DNA of 64,000 nt from Sphingosinicella flava (GTDB taxonomy: Bacteria; Pseudomonadota; Alphaproteobacteria; Sphingomonadales; Sphingomonadaceae). The position numbers and the translations under genes were made by a program. Location of the stretch: positions 2,188,122-2,252,121 of the forward strand of contig NZ_CP065592.1 of the NCBI RefSeq assembly GCF_016025255.1, read 5' to 3'. How positions within the stretch are numbered: the stretch's first letter is position 1; each line of letters starts with the position of its first letter. The notes under the pieces are model-generated. The model did not search any database. It worked only from the letters and a program-made list of their open reading frames with translations, and was not told where the DNA came from. This document shows positions 18,032 to 24,312 of the stretch, piece by piece.

Positions 18032-18601
18032 TTAGCGGGGAAGCTGGATCGTCGGTCCCAGGTTCGCAATGACCTGCCGCGCGTCGAAGCTGTAGCGGTC
18101 GTCCCGGCGCGGTCCGCGGAACATCACGATTTCGGCGCTCGCCTCATATTGATCGATGGTCCGCACATCGATGCTGCGATCGAAGAACGGATCGCCATAC
18201 CAGGGATCCCAGGTCCGCCAGCCATAAGGACCGCGATAGCGCCAGGACGGACCCCAATAGCCATAGGGCCCGGGGCCGAACGGATCGCGGGTCACGTCCG
18301 TTTCCGTCCGCCGGTCGGTCGCGCGCTGGACGATGGTGAAGCCGTCGAAGCCCTGCTGCAGGGTCAGCTCGGCGGCGCGGTAGAGGAGGTAATTCTCCAC
18401 CCGGTCGCGGCTGGTGAATTGATTGCCGCTGAAGGTAACGCGGTAGCGATTATCCTCGATGCGCTGGCTGGTATAGCCGCCCGAGGCGCCCGACGTGCCG
18501 AGCGGCTGGTAAGGCGTCGCCGTCGCACAGGCGGCGAGCGCAAGCGCCGCGGTGAGGGGGAGGAGTAATTTCGGCTTTCTCGATTGGACACGGCTGGTCA
18601 T
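18032..18601 (-). CDS. CC0125/CC1285-type lipoprotein
   Basis: A 189-residue lipoprotein with the lipobox ALAAC. The mature part starts with TPYQPLG and continues YRVTFSGN...LLYRAAELTLQQGFDGF, a pattern I associate with the CC0125/CC1285 lipoprotein group of alphaproteobacteria. A Tyr/Trp/Gly/Pro-rich stretch lies at about 110-150. The function is unknown. ATG 18601 gives the signal peptide directly; longer starts add an unlikely basic leader. Confidence 0.78.
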   Translation of the reverse strand: MTSRVQSRKPKLLLPLTAALALAACATATPYQPLGTSGASGGYTSQRIEDNRYRVTFSGNQFTSRDRVENYLLYRAAELTLQQGFDGFTIVQRATDRRTETDVTRDPFGPGPYGYWGPSWRYRGPYGWRTWDPWYGDPFFDRSIDVRTIDQYEASAEIVMFRGPRRDDRYSFDARQVIANLGPTIQLPR

Positions 18602-18690
18602 GGCGCGGCCTTTCTTCTCTTTTCGGAAGAAACGCAGGGAGGGGGCCGCCGTTCCGTGCGCCACCTCTTTCGCGAGACGGGCGCCGGGTG

Positions 18691-18882
18691 TCAGCCGCCG
18701 TTGGTGGTGATTTCGACGTCGACCTTTTCCGGAACGTCCGATCCGCCGAAAATCTGGTCGCGGAACAGGAACAGGCCGAGAAGGACGAGCAGGACCAGGA
18801 CGATCAGCGCGATCGTGCCGCCGCCTCCGCCGCGATCCGTCTCGACGATCGTGGTATGCGTTTCGCGTTCGCGCTCATCCAT
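18691..18882 (-). CDS. Small single-span membrane protein with stress-type promoter
   Basis: 63 residues: a charged N-terminus (DERERETHTT), a Gly run, one strongly hydrophobic helix (about 24-42, ALIVLVLLVLLGLFLF) and a short acidic tail. An EcfG-like promoter lies at 18916-18940, some 35 bases upstream, so it is probably made in the general stress response. ATG 18882 is favoured over the longer frame because it leaves room for that promoter. Confidence 0.75.
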   Translation of the reverse strand: MDERERETHTTIVETDRGGGGGTIALIVLVLLVLLGLFLFRDQIFGGSDVPEKVDVEITTNGG

Positions 18883-18915
18883 GGCCCGGACTCCCTTGAT
18901 TTTGGCTGCGAAACG

Positions 18916-18940
18916 AACGTTCCGGCGGGGATGGGGTTCC
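18916..18940 (-). promoter_or_regulatory. EcfG-type promoter (GGAAC-N16-CGTT)
   Basis: On the minus strand GGAAC (18940-18936) and CGTT (18919-18916) are separated by 16 bases, an exact match to the alphaproteobacterial EcfG general stress response consensus. Transcription would begin about 27 bases before the small membrane protein gene at 18882. Confidence 0.75.
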
Positions 18941-19038
18941 GCCGCATGGCGGGTGGATTCCAGGCAAGCGAAAGGGCCGCCGGACCCATGATCCAGCGAC
19001 CCTTCCAACATGGTCAGCGGCCGGAGGGGCTCCAGCCC

Positions 19039-19073
19039 GGGAGACCGCGAAAGCCCTTAAGCCTTCGTCTCCC
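19039..19073 (-). other. RNA hairpin that holds the stop codon of the 18-residue frame
   Basis: Outer arms GGGAGAC (19039-19045) and GTCTCCC (19067-19073) pair exactly. Inner bases on the transcript (GAAGGC with GCTTTC) extend the stem. The TAA stop of the short frame lies in the loop. There is no T-run, so this is not a classical terminator. A second small hairpin (GGGCT/AGCCC) follows at 19027-19038. Confidence 0.5.
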
Positions 19074-19113
19074 GAACGAACCGAACCGACCTCTTAGCTG
19101 AACCATGAGACAT
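19057..19113 (-). CDS. 18-residue basic peptide with an exceptional ribosome binding site
   Basis: The frame reads MSHGSAKRSVRFVRETKA and then TAA. It is basic, with six Lys/Arg, and has no hydrophobic segment. It is too short for normal gene finding. What supports it is the 15-base ribosome binding site seven bases before the ATG, a promoter-like pair at the right distance, and a hairpin around its stop. It could be a functional peptide, a leader peptide or a translated regulator; I do not recognise it. Confidence 0.6.
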   Translation of the reverse strand: MSHGSAKRSVRFVRETKA

Positions 19114-19114
19114 C

Positions 19115-19129
19115 GGATCACCTCCTTTC
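19115..19129 (-). promoter_or_regulatory. Full-length Shine-Dalgarno sequence
   Basis: The transcript reads GAAAGGAGGTGATCC, complementary over 15 bases to the conserved 16S rRNA 3' end (GGATCACCTCCTTTC). GGAGG ends seven bases before the ATG at 19113, the optimal spacing. Natural sites rarely pair over more than eight bases. Confidence 0.85.
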
Positions 19130-19148
19130 GCTCGTTGAAGATGACATC

Positions 19149-19177
19149 AATATGAGTCGCGGCGAATCGGCGATCAA
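19149..19177 (-). promoter_or_regulatory. Predicted sigma70-type promoter of the 18-residue frame
   Basis: TTGATC (19177-19172) and CATATT (19154-19149) are spaced by 17 bases; each matches four of six consensus positions. The start of transcription would be near 19142, giving a leader of about 29 bases that contains the ribosome binding site. The region is notably AT-richer than its surroundings. Confidence 0.45.
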
Positions 19178-19282
19178 GTCTTGTATCAAACTAATTTCTC
19201 TATAAGATTCCGCACTTCGCGCCACGCCCGGGCGATCCAGGCGAACGGGCCGCCGCGCAGATCGCCTTTCCTTATTGCATCT

Positions 19283-19828
19283 TCATCTTCGGCAATCTTC
19301 GACGACGCGCGCGGGTTCGGGCCAGGCGGGGATGACGAGCATCGGTTCGCCCGTCACCTCGACCGTGAAGCGGCCGCGACTGAACGCAATGCTGTCGAGC
19401 AGAGGGTCGGTCGCCGGAAGAGTCGCGGTCAGATAAGGAAGCGGATCGGTCTGGATCGAAATCGGCAGGTTGCGCGCGGTGAAGGATGTTCGCACCGTCA
19501 TGGTGTTTCCGGTCGTCGTTCCCGCGCGTTGCAGCGTGACCTGGCCGCTGGCCTTCGTGCAGCGGACCAGGAAAAGGGCCTCGCTCGCGGGCGGGCCGAA
19601 CAGGGCCTGGGAGGTCTGCGCCTCATCCCGGTAATACCAATTGCCAGGGGTGAGCGGCAGGTCCGCCCAGTTTTTCGGGGGCGCGGCTGGCGGGGGAGGA
19701 GGCACCGGAGCGGGAGGCGGAGCCTGCGGCCGGACCGGAGGCGGCGCGGGGATTTGCTGCCGCTGGGGCACGCAAGCGGCGAGGACGGCTGTGGTCCCCA
19801 TAAGCAGTAACTGACGCGACACTTTCAT
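19283..19828 (-). CDS. Proline-rich lipoprotein, function unknown
   Basis: 181 residues with a lipoprotein signal peptide ending VLAAC. Residues about 22-52 form a Pro/Ala/Gln-rich linker that may span periplasm or peptidoglycan. The domain after it begins NWADLPLTPGNWYYRDE, a pattern found in other sphingomonad proteins of unknown function, and has two Cys residues far apart (LVRCT and VEDCRR). It is divergent from the small lipoprotein at 19931. Confidence 0.75.
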   Translation of the reverse strand: MKVSRQLLLMGTTAVLAACVPQRQQIPAPPPVRPQAPPPAPVPPPPPAAPPKNWADLPLTPGNWYYRDEAQTSQALFGPPASEALFLVRCTKASGQVTLQRAGTTTGNTMTVRTSFTARNLPISIQTDPLPYLTATLPATDPLLDSIAFSRGRFTVEVTGEPMLVIPAWPEPARVVEDCRR

Positions 19829-19930
19829 ACGCTACACTCCCTTGAAGCCTGTGCCGTGGAAACCGTGGCGAAGCGGTTTCGATCCGGATATGATGGATCA
19901 ATCGCCCCCATATCCGAAACGAAATCGCCC

Positions 19931-20236
19931 ATGCGCATTTTTCCTTTTCTGGTCCTGTTGTCCCTTTCCGCCTGCGCGCAGCCGTTCGAGGGACGTGTGG
20001 CGAGTCGATTGTCGGAAGCGGGCTTATCCCGTCCGATGGCGCAATGCATGGCCGGGCGCTGGACCAATCGCCTGACCGTGTTCCAGCTGCGCAGGATTTC
20101 CAGCCTCGCCGACGATTTGAAAGAGGAGGGCCGTAGCCTCACCGTGCGCCGCTTCGTCGATCGGGTGCGGCAGGTGGACGATCCGGAAATCTTCGAAGTC
20201 GTGTCGGCATCGGCGCTGGCCTGCGCGCTCAAATAG
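19931..20236 (+). CDS. Small lipoprotein, function unknown
   Basis: 101 residues with the signal peptide MRIFPFLVLLSLSAC, a textbook lipobox. The mature part is helical, with a conserved-looking RLSEAGLSRPMAQCMAGRW region and a C-terminal Cys. The ATG at 19931 gives a clean signal peptide, so the upstream in-frame ATG at 19856 is rejected. No neighbour suggests its role. Confidence 0.72.
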   Translation: MRIFPFLVLLSLSACAQPFEGRVASRLSEAGLSRPMAQCMAGRWTNRLTVFQLRRISSLADDLKEEGRSLTVRRFVDRVRQVDDPEIFEVVSASALACALK

Positions 20237-20269
20237 TCCGTTTCGCTCCCCTTTCCTTCGGTTCATCCG

Positions 20270-20277
20270 TTAACCAT
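20270..20277 (+). promoter_or_regulatory. CtrA-like half site
   Basis: TTAACCAT matches the eight-base half site bound by the cell-cycle regulator CtrA in alphaproteobacteria. It lies 126 bases upstream of the glycine-zipper gene at 20403. One eight-base match can occur by chance. Confidence 0.25.
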
Positions 20278-20402
20278 AACATCTCATCGCAGCCCGCGTC
20301 TCGCCCGGCGCTTGGAGCCGGGTTCGTTGTGCAGGGTTAATGAAACCGCTGCGATGCAGGCCGCGTTGGTTCCCCACAACAATGAGTAAAAGGGTTGATG
20401 TT

Positions 20403-20705
20403 ATGCGTAAGATTTCCTTGGCGATCGCCGCCGCTTCGATGAGCGTTCCGATGGTTGCCCTTCCGACCGCTCCGGCCGTCGCCCATGACGGCTATCATGG
20501 CAAAACCTGGAAGGACAGCCGTGGCCGCTGGCGGTGCAAGCGTCCGAACGGCACGACCGGGATGCTGGTCGGCGGCGCGGCCGGTGCCCTCGCCGGCCGG
20601 GCGATCGATACGCGCGGCGACCGCGCGACAGGCACCATTCTCGGCGCTGCCGCCGGTGCCCTGATCGGTCGCGAGATCGAACGCGGCCGGAGCCGCTGCC
20701 GCTAA
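20403..20705 (+). CDS. Glycine-zipper exported protein
   Basis: 100 residues with a signal peptide (about 1-27, ending APAVA). The C-terminal half has a glycine-zipper 2TM pattern, MLVGGAAGALAGRAID...TILGAAAGALIGREIE, typical of envelope proteins that pack helices in or at a membrane. A short basic Trp/Lys/Arg region precedes it. A long perfect inverted repeat ends the transcript at 20748. Function in the envelope is inferred from the family only. Confidence 0.8.
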   Translation: MRKISLAIAAASMSVPMVALPTAPAVAHDGYHGKTWKDSRGRWRCKRPNGTTGMLVGGAAGALAGRAIDTRGDRATGTILGAAAGALIGREIERGRSRCR

Positions 20706-20747
20706 ACGGCAAAGGCCTGGGCGGACGAGTGCGCCCAGCCGGGCCGA

Positions 20748-20797
20748 ATAAGGAAAAGGCCGGGATGGCAGTGCTGCCATCCCGGCCTTTTCCTTAT
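20748..20797. terminator. 24-bp perfect inverted repeat, bidirectional terminator
   Basis: Arms at 20748-20771 and 20774-20797 pair without a mismatch around a two-base centre. The stem contains AAAAGGCCGGG and its complement, so a short T-run lies on each strand. It separates the convergent glycine-zipper gene and the Ala/Lys-rich gene. Confidence 0.85.
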
Positions 20798-20807
20798 CGA
20801 AAAAAGA

Positions 20808-21434
20808 TCAGGCCTTGCTGCGCGGCGCGGCCTTCGTCCTGGCCGCGGCGCCGGTCTTGCGGGCGGAGGCGGAAGAGGTTTTCTTCGCCGCCGGTTTGCC
20901 ACCGTCGGCACTTTTGGCAGCCGGCTTCCTCGCGGCCGTGGACGACTTCGCCTTTGCCGCCGCGGGCTTGGCGGCGTCGGGTTTCGCCGCCGCCTTCGGC
21001 TTCCGTGCCGATGACGAACGCGGCTTGGCAGAGGCGCTTGCCTGGCTCGCCTTCGGCGCTTCCGCCCGCGTCGCGGGTTCCGCCTTCGCCGACTGCGCGG
21101 GCGCGGCGTTGCGTTCCCCGTTTCCGGCGCCATTGCCGCCCAGCATCTTGCGGACCGCATCGGCCGCCGCGGCGATGATCGCGACGCCGACGCGGGTCGC
21201 CTTGTCGAACGCGTCCTCGGCAGTGTCGGCGGCATTTTGGCCCGCCTTCTTCGCGCCGTCGCGTACCTTCTTGTTGGTGGATAATGCGGCAGCGGCGGTC
21301 ACCAGGCCTGCGGCAAGGACGCCCTGGGCGACCGGGTTCTTCGCCAGCTCGGCGGCCTTGTCGCCCGCCTTGCGCAATTTCTTCTTCGCAGCCTCGGTCT
21401 GGCTGTCCTTACCGGGATTGTTCGTGTCTTGCAT
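20808..21434 (-). CDS. Ala/Lys-rich protein with histone H1-like tail (AKNP module)
   Basis: 208 residues. The N-terminus is charged, followed by AELAKNP and an alanine-rich segment with few charges (about 30-55). The second half is a low-complexity Lys/Ala/Pro/Ser tail like those of histone H1 or AlgP, likely to bind DNA or other polyanions. The ATG at 21434 follows GGAGG at seven bases and is preferred over 21449. It lies downstream of the Gln-rich gene, with a terminator and an EcfG-like promoter between. A related module occurs at 40175. Confidence 0.8.
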   Translation of the reverse strand: MQDTNNPGKDSQTEAAKKKLRKAGDKAAELAKNPVAQGVLAAGLVTAAAALSTNKKVRDGAKKAGQNAADTAEDAFDKATRVGVAIIAAAADAVRKMLGGNGAGNGERNAAPAQSAKAEPATRAEAPKASQASASAKPRSSSARKPKAAAKPDAAKPAAAKAKSSTAARKPAAKSADGGKPAAKKTSSASARKTGAAARTKAAPRSKA

Positions 21435-21470
21435 GGCCGCCTCCAGCATGGTCGTTTTTCGAGCGTAACA

Positions 21471-21495
21471 GACGAGCGGCCAGGAAAACAGTTCC
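21471..21495 (-). promoter_or_regulatory. Near-consensus EcfG-type promoter (GGAAC-N16-CGTC)
   Basis: GGAAC at 21495-21491 and CGTC at 21474-21471 on the minus strand, 16 bases apart. One base differs from the consensus CGTT. It would start a transcript about 30 bases before the Ala/Lys-rich gene. Confidence 0.5.
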
Positions 21496-21503
21496 AATTC
21501 GAC

Positions 21504-21531
21504 AAAAGGCCGCCCCTCGAAAAGGGCGGCC
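21504..21531 (-). terminator. Intrinsic terminator of the Gln-rich protein gene
   Basis: On the minus strand the arms GGCCGCCC and GGGCGGCC enclose eight bases and are followed by TTTTG. It lies 19 bases after the stop of the gene at 21550. Confidence 0.8.
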
Positions 21532-21549
21532 TCCGGTCGTCAAATCCGA

Positions 21550-21924
21550 TCAGATGTCGCTGCGGAATTGGATGTCGTCATCCTCTTCGTCGCCGCTTTC
21601 ACTTTCTTCGCTTTCAAGGCTGCTTTCTTCCTGATTCTGCTGGCGCTCCCGATCCTGTCCGAAGCCCTGCTGCTGGCGGCCCGGCTCGCCCCCCATGCCG
21701 CCTTGCTGCTCCTGCTGGCCGCTGGAATAGGATTTGCTGTCGTCGAAACGATTGGGTTCGCGGTCCTGATTGGCCTGCTGCTGATCGAGCGGATTTTCAG
21801 CGCCCTGGCTCGGCTGCGCCCGGTTGCTGCCATAATCGGACGAGGCGCCCTGCGCGCCGCCCTGCTGGTGTTGTTGCTGGCTACGGTTGGGATTTTGATT
21901 GTCCTGGTCGCGCTGATTTTCCAC
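21550..21924 (-). CDS. Gln-rich, acidic-tailed disordered protein
   Basis: 124 residues, almost without hydrophobic residues. The first two thirds are Gln/Asn/Arg/Gly-rich, and the end is very acidic (EESSLESEESESGDEEDDD). It should be intrinsically disordered. AAGGAGACC stands directly before the ATG, and an exact EcfG-type promoter lies 30-55 bases upstream, so it is probably a general stress protein. A shorter Gln-rich peptide at 39935 occupies the same position in the second cluster. Function unknown. Confidence 0.82.
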   Translation of the reverse strand: MENQRDQDNQNPNRSQQQHQQGGAQGASSDYGSNRAQPSQGAENPLDQQQANQDREPNRFDDSKSYSSGQQEQQGGMGGEPGRQQQGFGQDRERQQNQEESSLESEESESGDEEDDDIQFRSDI

Positions 21925-21953
21925 GTCATGGTCTCCTTGGTTGAGAAATGGAA

Positions 21954-21979
21954 AACGGCGGAGAAGAACATCCCGTTCC
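21954..21979 (-). promoter_or_regulatory. EcfG-type promoter (GGAAC-N17-CGTT)
   Basis: GGAAC at 21979-21975 and CGTT at 21957-21954 on the minus strand with 17 bases between. This is an exact match. The transcript would have a leader of roughly 23 bases containing the ribosome binding site of the Gln-rich gene. Confidence 0.8.
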
Positions 21980-22044
21980 GGAGGCTCAACGCATTTCGGC
22001 GGATCCGAAATGCGGACTGGCGCACATCAGGCCGCAAGGGGAGG

Positions 22045-22221
22045 TTATCGATGAAGCTGCGCCAGCCGCCGCTTCTCGCGCCGCGCCCGCCGCGCCGCCA
22101 GCCGCCGCCGGATTTCGGCCCGCGCGAACGCGATCCTCTCCCGCCGCATGCGGAAGACGGCGAGCCAGAACATATAGGCCAGCATCAGGATGACGAGCGC
22201 GGGGACAGCCGGAAAAATCAT
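22045..22221 (-). CDS. 58-residue single-span membrane protein
   Basis: A short frame with a hydrophobic helix at about 3-23 (PAVPALVILMLAYMFWLAVF) and then a very basic helical tail, with over 15 Arg/Lys in 34 residues. The topology would place the tail in the cytoplasm, where it could touch nucleic acid or phospholipid head groups. A near-consensus EcfG promoter lies directly upstream. The other frames across this stretch have no such organisation. I do not recognise the family. Confidence 0.6.
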   Translation of the reverse strand: MIFPAVPALVILMLAYMFWLAVFRMRRERIAFARAEIRRRLAARRARREKRRLAQLHR

Positions 22222-22229
22222 GGGCGACC

Positions 22230-22254
22230 AACCGCTTGGCCCGCACGATGTTCC
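22230..22254 (-). promoter_or_regulatory. Near-consensus EcfG-type promoter (GGAAC-N16-GGTT)
   Basis: GGAAC at 22254-22250 and GGTT at 22233-22230 on the minus strand, 16 bases apart, one base off CGTT. The predicted start lies within a few bases of the ATG at 22221, so the message could be almost leaderless. Confidence 0.4.
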
Positions 22255-22314
22255 TTAAGGCCCAGCACGGGCATTGCGAATCCGGAGCGGAAATATTGCA
22301 AAGATGAAGAGAAA

Positions 22315-22391
22315 TGGTCGGGGAGAGAGGATTCGAACCTCCGGCCCCTGCCTCCCGAAGACAGTGCTCTACCAGGCTGAGCTACTCCCCG
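22315..22391 (-). tRNA. tRNA-Pro (anticodon CGG), CCA encoded
   Basis: A 77-base cloverleaf: acceptor stem CGGGGAG/CTCCCCG, D-arm with AGCTCAGCCTGGTAGAGC, anticodon stem CTGTC/GGCAG around the loop TTCGGGA (anticodon CGG), and T-arm GGAGGTTCGAATCCTC. Discriminator A and an encoded CCA follow. It reads the proline codon CCG, which is frequent in this GC-rich genome. Confidence 0.97.
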
Positions 22392-22480
22392 ACCGATGCG
22401 TCCGGCCCGAAGGCCGACCGGAAGGCAGGTGGACGCCTATAGGGGCGGGCTCCGGGCGATGCAAGCGGCCTTCTGGCGGC

Positions 22481-23788
22481 TCAGCGGTTGGGCCGGGCCG
22501 CATCCAGCATGTCGGCTATCTGGATGAATTTTTCGCGCGGCGCCCCGGCGCGGGCGCGGCCGATTTCCGCGGCCTCGATCTTCTGCCAATCGCGGAAGGT
22601 GACGATGTCGACATTGCGTCCGGCGAGCAGCGCGTCGAGGCCGGAGCGGCCTGCCTTGCCGCTGTCGCCGGGCCCGAGCGTCGCGGCGATCGCTTCGGCG
22701 ACTTCATAGCCGTCCGGCCGGTTGGTGCCGATCGTGCCGGTCGGCCCGCGCCGCGCCCAGCCGACGCAGTACAAGCCGTCTCCGATCAGCCCGTCCCGGT
22801 TGACGAAGCGGCCGAGCCGGTCGTCATAGGGAATGCCAGCGATGGGCGGGGTGCGATAGCCAATGCACGTGACGACAAGGCTGGCGGGAATGGCATAGGT
22901 TTCCCCGGTGCCGACCGCCCCTCCCGCAACGTCGAGGCGCGTCCGCTCCACGACGATGCGCTCCGCCTTGCCGTCACCTTCGATCGCGACGGGGGCGGCG
23001 AAGAAATCGAAATCGATGACTTTCGCCTTGGCCGCGCCGGCTTCGGCGAACGCGCGGAGATGGGCGACGGATTTGCGGAGGCCTGGCTCCAGCGTCTCGT
23101 CGGCGGCTGGGGGCGGCAAGTCGGCCGCATCGACGCGCGGCGCGGCGGCATCGAGATGGCCGAGTTCGCCCAGCTCCTTGGGCGTCATCGCGATCTGGTG
23201 CGGGCCGCGGCGGCCGAGAATATGGATCGTGCGGATCGCCGATCCGTTGAGGGCTTCAAGCGCATGGCCGGCAATGTCCGATCCGGCAAATTCCGCCTCC
23301 GTCTTCGACAATATGCGGGCGACGTCCAAGGCGACATTGCCGTTGCCGATCACCGCCGCGTCGGCGCCGTTCAAGGGCGGATCGAGATCGGCGAAATCGG
23401 GATGGCCGTTATACCAGCCGACGAAGGCCGCCGATCCGATCACGCCGGGGAGATCGCTGCCCGGGATGCCGAGCGGGCGATCGTGCGGCGCGCCCGTCGC
23501 GAGGATCACGGCGTCGTACAGGGACAGCAGCTCGTCGACGGTCACATCCTTGCCGACCGTCACATTGCCCACGAAGCGGACATTGTCGGTCAGCGCGACT
23601 TTCTCATAGCGCTTGGACACCGCCTTGATCGATTGATGGTCGGGCGCGACGCCGAAACGGATGAGGCCGTAGGGAACCGGAAGCCGGTCGATCACGTCGA
23701 TCCGGACATCGTCGCCGAACGCTTTCTGCAGCGCTTCCGCACTGTAATAGCCCGCCGGACCCGAACCGATCACCGCCACATGCCGCAT
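22481..23788 (-). CDS. Ferredoxin-NADP reductase, adrenodoxin reductase type (FprA-like)
   Basis: A 435-residue flavoprotein that moves electrons between NADPH and ferredoxin. The FAD-binding motif GSGPAGYYSAEAL starts at residue 8, the region PYGLIRFGVAPDH is diagnostic of this family, and the NADP-binding motif GNGNVALDVARIL lies in the middle. The C-terminal GWARRGPTGTIGTNR segment also fits. It is separated from tRNA-Pro by 89 bases. The physiological partner is not visible. Confidence 0.93.
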   Translation of the reverse strand: MRHVAVIGSGPAGYYSAEALQKAFGDDVRIDVIDRLPVPYGLIRFGVAPDHQSIKAVSKRYEKVALTDNVRFVGNVTVGKDVTVDELLSLYDAVILATGAPHDRPLGIPGSDLPGVIGSAAFVGWYNGHPDFADLDPPLNGADAAVIGNGNVALDVARILSKTEAEFAGSDIAGHALEALNGSAIRTIHILGRRGPHQIAMTPKELGELGHLDAAAPRVDAADLPPPAADETLEPGLRKSVAHLRAFAEAGAAKAKVIDFDFFAAPVAIEGDGKAERIVVERTRLDVAGGAVGTGETYAIPASLVVTCIGYRTPPIAGIPYDDRLGRFVNRDGLIGDGLYCVGWARRGPTGTIGTNRPDGYEVAEAIAATLGPGDSGKAGRSGLDALLAGRNVDIVTFRDWQKIEAAEIGRARAGAPREKFIQIADMLDAARPNR

Positions 23789-23851
23789 GGACGCCTCCCG
23801 TATCTTGGCGGGATGCTAGCGCGGCGGGCCGGGGAGTCCAGCGATAAGGCG

Positions 23852-24175
23852 TCAGTCCTTGCGGCTCTTGTCCTCGAGCAACTGGCCGCCCTTGCCGCGC
23901 AGGAAGGCTTCGATCTGGCTGGAGAACATGCCGAGCATGCCGGGCAGCAGCACTTGAAGGCGGACATTGGCCTCCTCGACATCGATCTGGCTCGTCACGG
24001 CTTGCCCCATCGCCTGGACCGACAGGTTCATGCGATCGCCGGCCCAATCGTGCGACACTTCGGCGGCGCCGCCGGGTATGTGGCTCGCGAGCTTGCTCGT
24101 GCCGCCTTCGATCCGGCGCCGCGCTTCGTCCCGGCCGAGCTTATGGGGAAGATTGATGACAAGAGGGGTGGTCAT
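23852..24175 (-). CDS. Polyhydroxyalkanoic acid system family protein
   Basis: 107 residues that match the PHA_gran_rgn type: an N-terminal strand with PHKLGRDEARRRIE, a central VSHDWAGDRMNLSVQAMGQAVTSQIDV, and LLPGMLGMFSSQIEAFLRGKG near the end. Such proteins are found with PHA genes, although their task is poorly known. The synthase and a phasin gene lie some 30 kb away in this window. It sits between the reductase and the divergent Tad genes. Confidence 0.85.
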   Translation of the reverse strand: MTTPLVINLPHKLGRDEARRRIEGGTSKLASHIPGGAAEVSHDWAGDRMNLSVQAMGQAVTSQIDVEEANVRLQVLLPGMLGMFSSQIEAFLRGKGGQLLEDKSRKD

Positions 24176-24211
24176 GGCGGGCTTTCTGACGCATGCGGTA
24201 CCGACTGCACG

Positions 24212-24232
24212 ATCCGGACATCATGTCCGGAT
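24212..24232. promoter_or_regulatory. Perfect 21-base palindrome between divergent PHA-system and Tad genes
   Basis: ATCCGGACAT and ATGTCCGGAT are arranged around a single C. The palindrome is 37-57 bases upstream of the PHA-system gene and about 80 bases upstream of the TadG gene. It could be a dimer-binding operator or a hairpin; no regulator is recognised. Confidence 0.45.
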
Positions 24233-24312
24233 TAACGGATATTTAGCCCTTCGCGGGCAAAGCCAAAAGAAAAAAGACAAGAATGGGGTGAACAGACAAG
24301 CATGGGGGCAAT

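Noticed and set aside
19111-19130. Similarity to the 3' end of 16S rRNA
   Set aside because: Only about 15 bases match and no other rRNA sequence is near. On the opposite strand it is a Shine-Dalgarno sequence in front of an ATG.
22274-24235. Open frame of 653 codons on the plus strand
   Set aside because: It runs through tRNA-Pro and antisense to the reductase and PHA-system genes, so it is a shadow.
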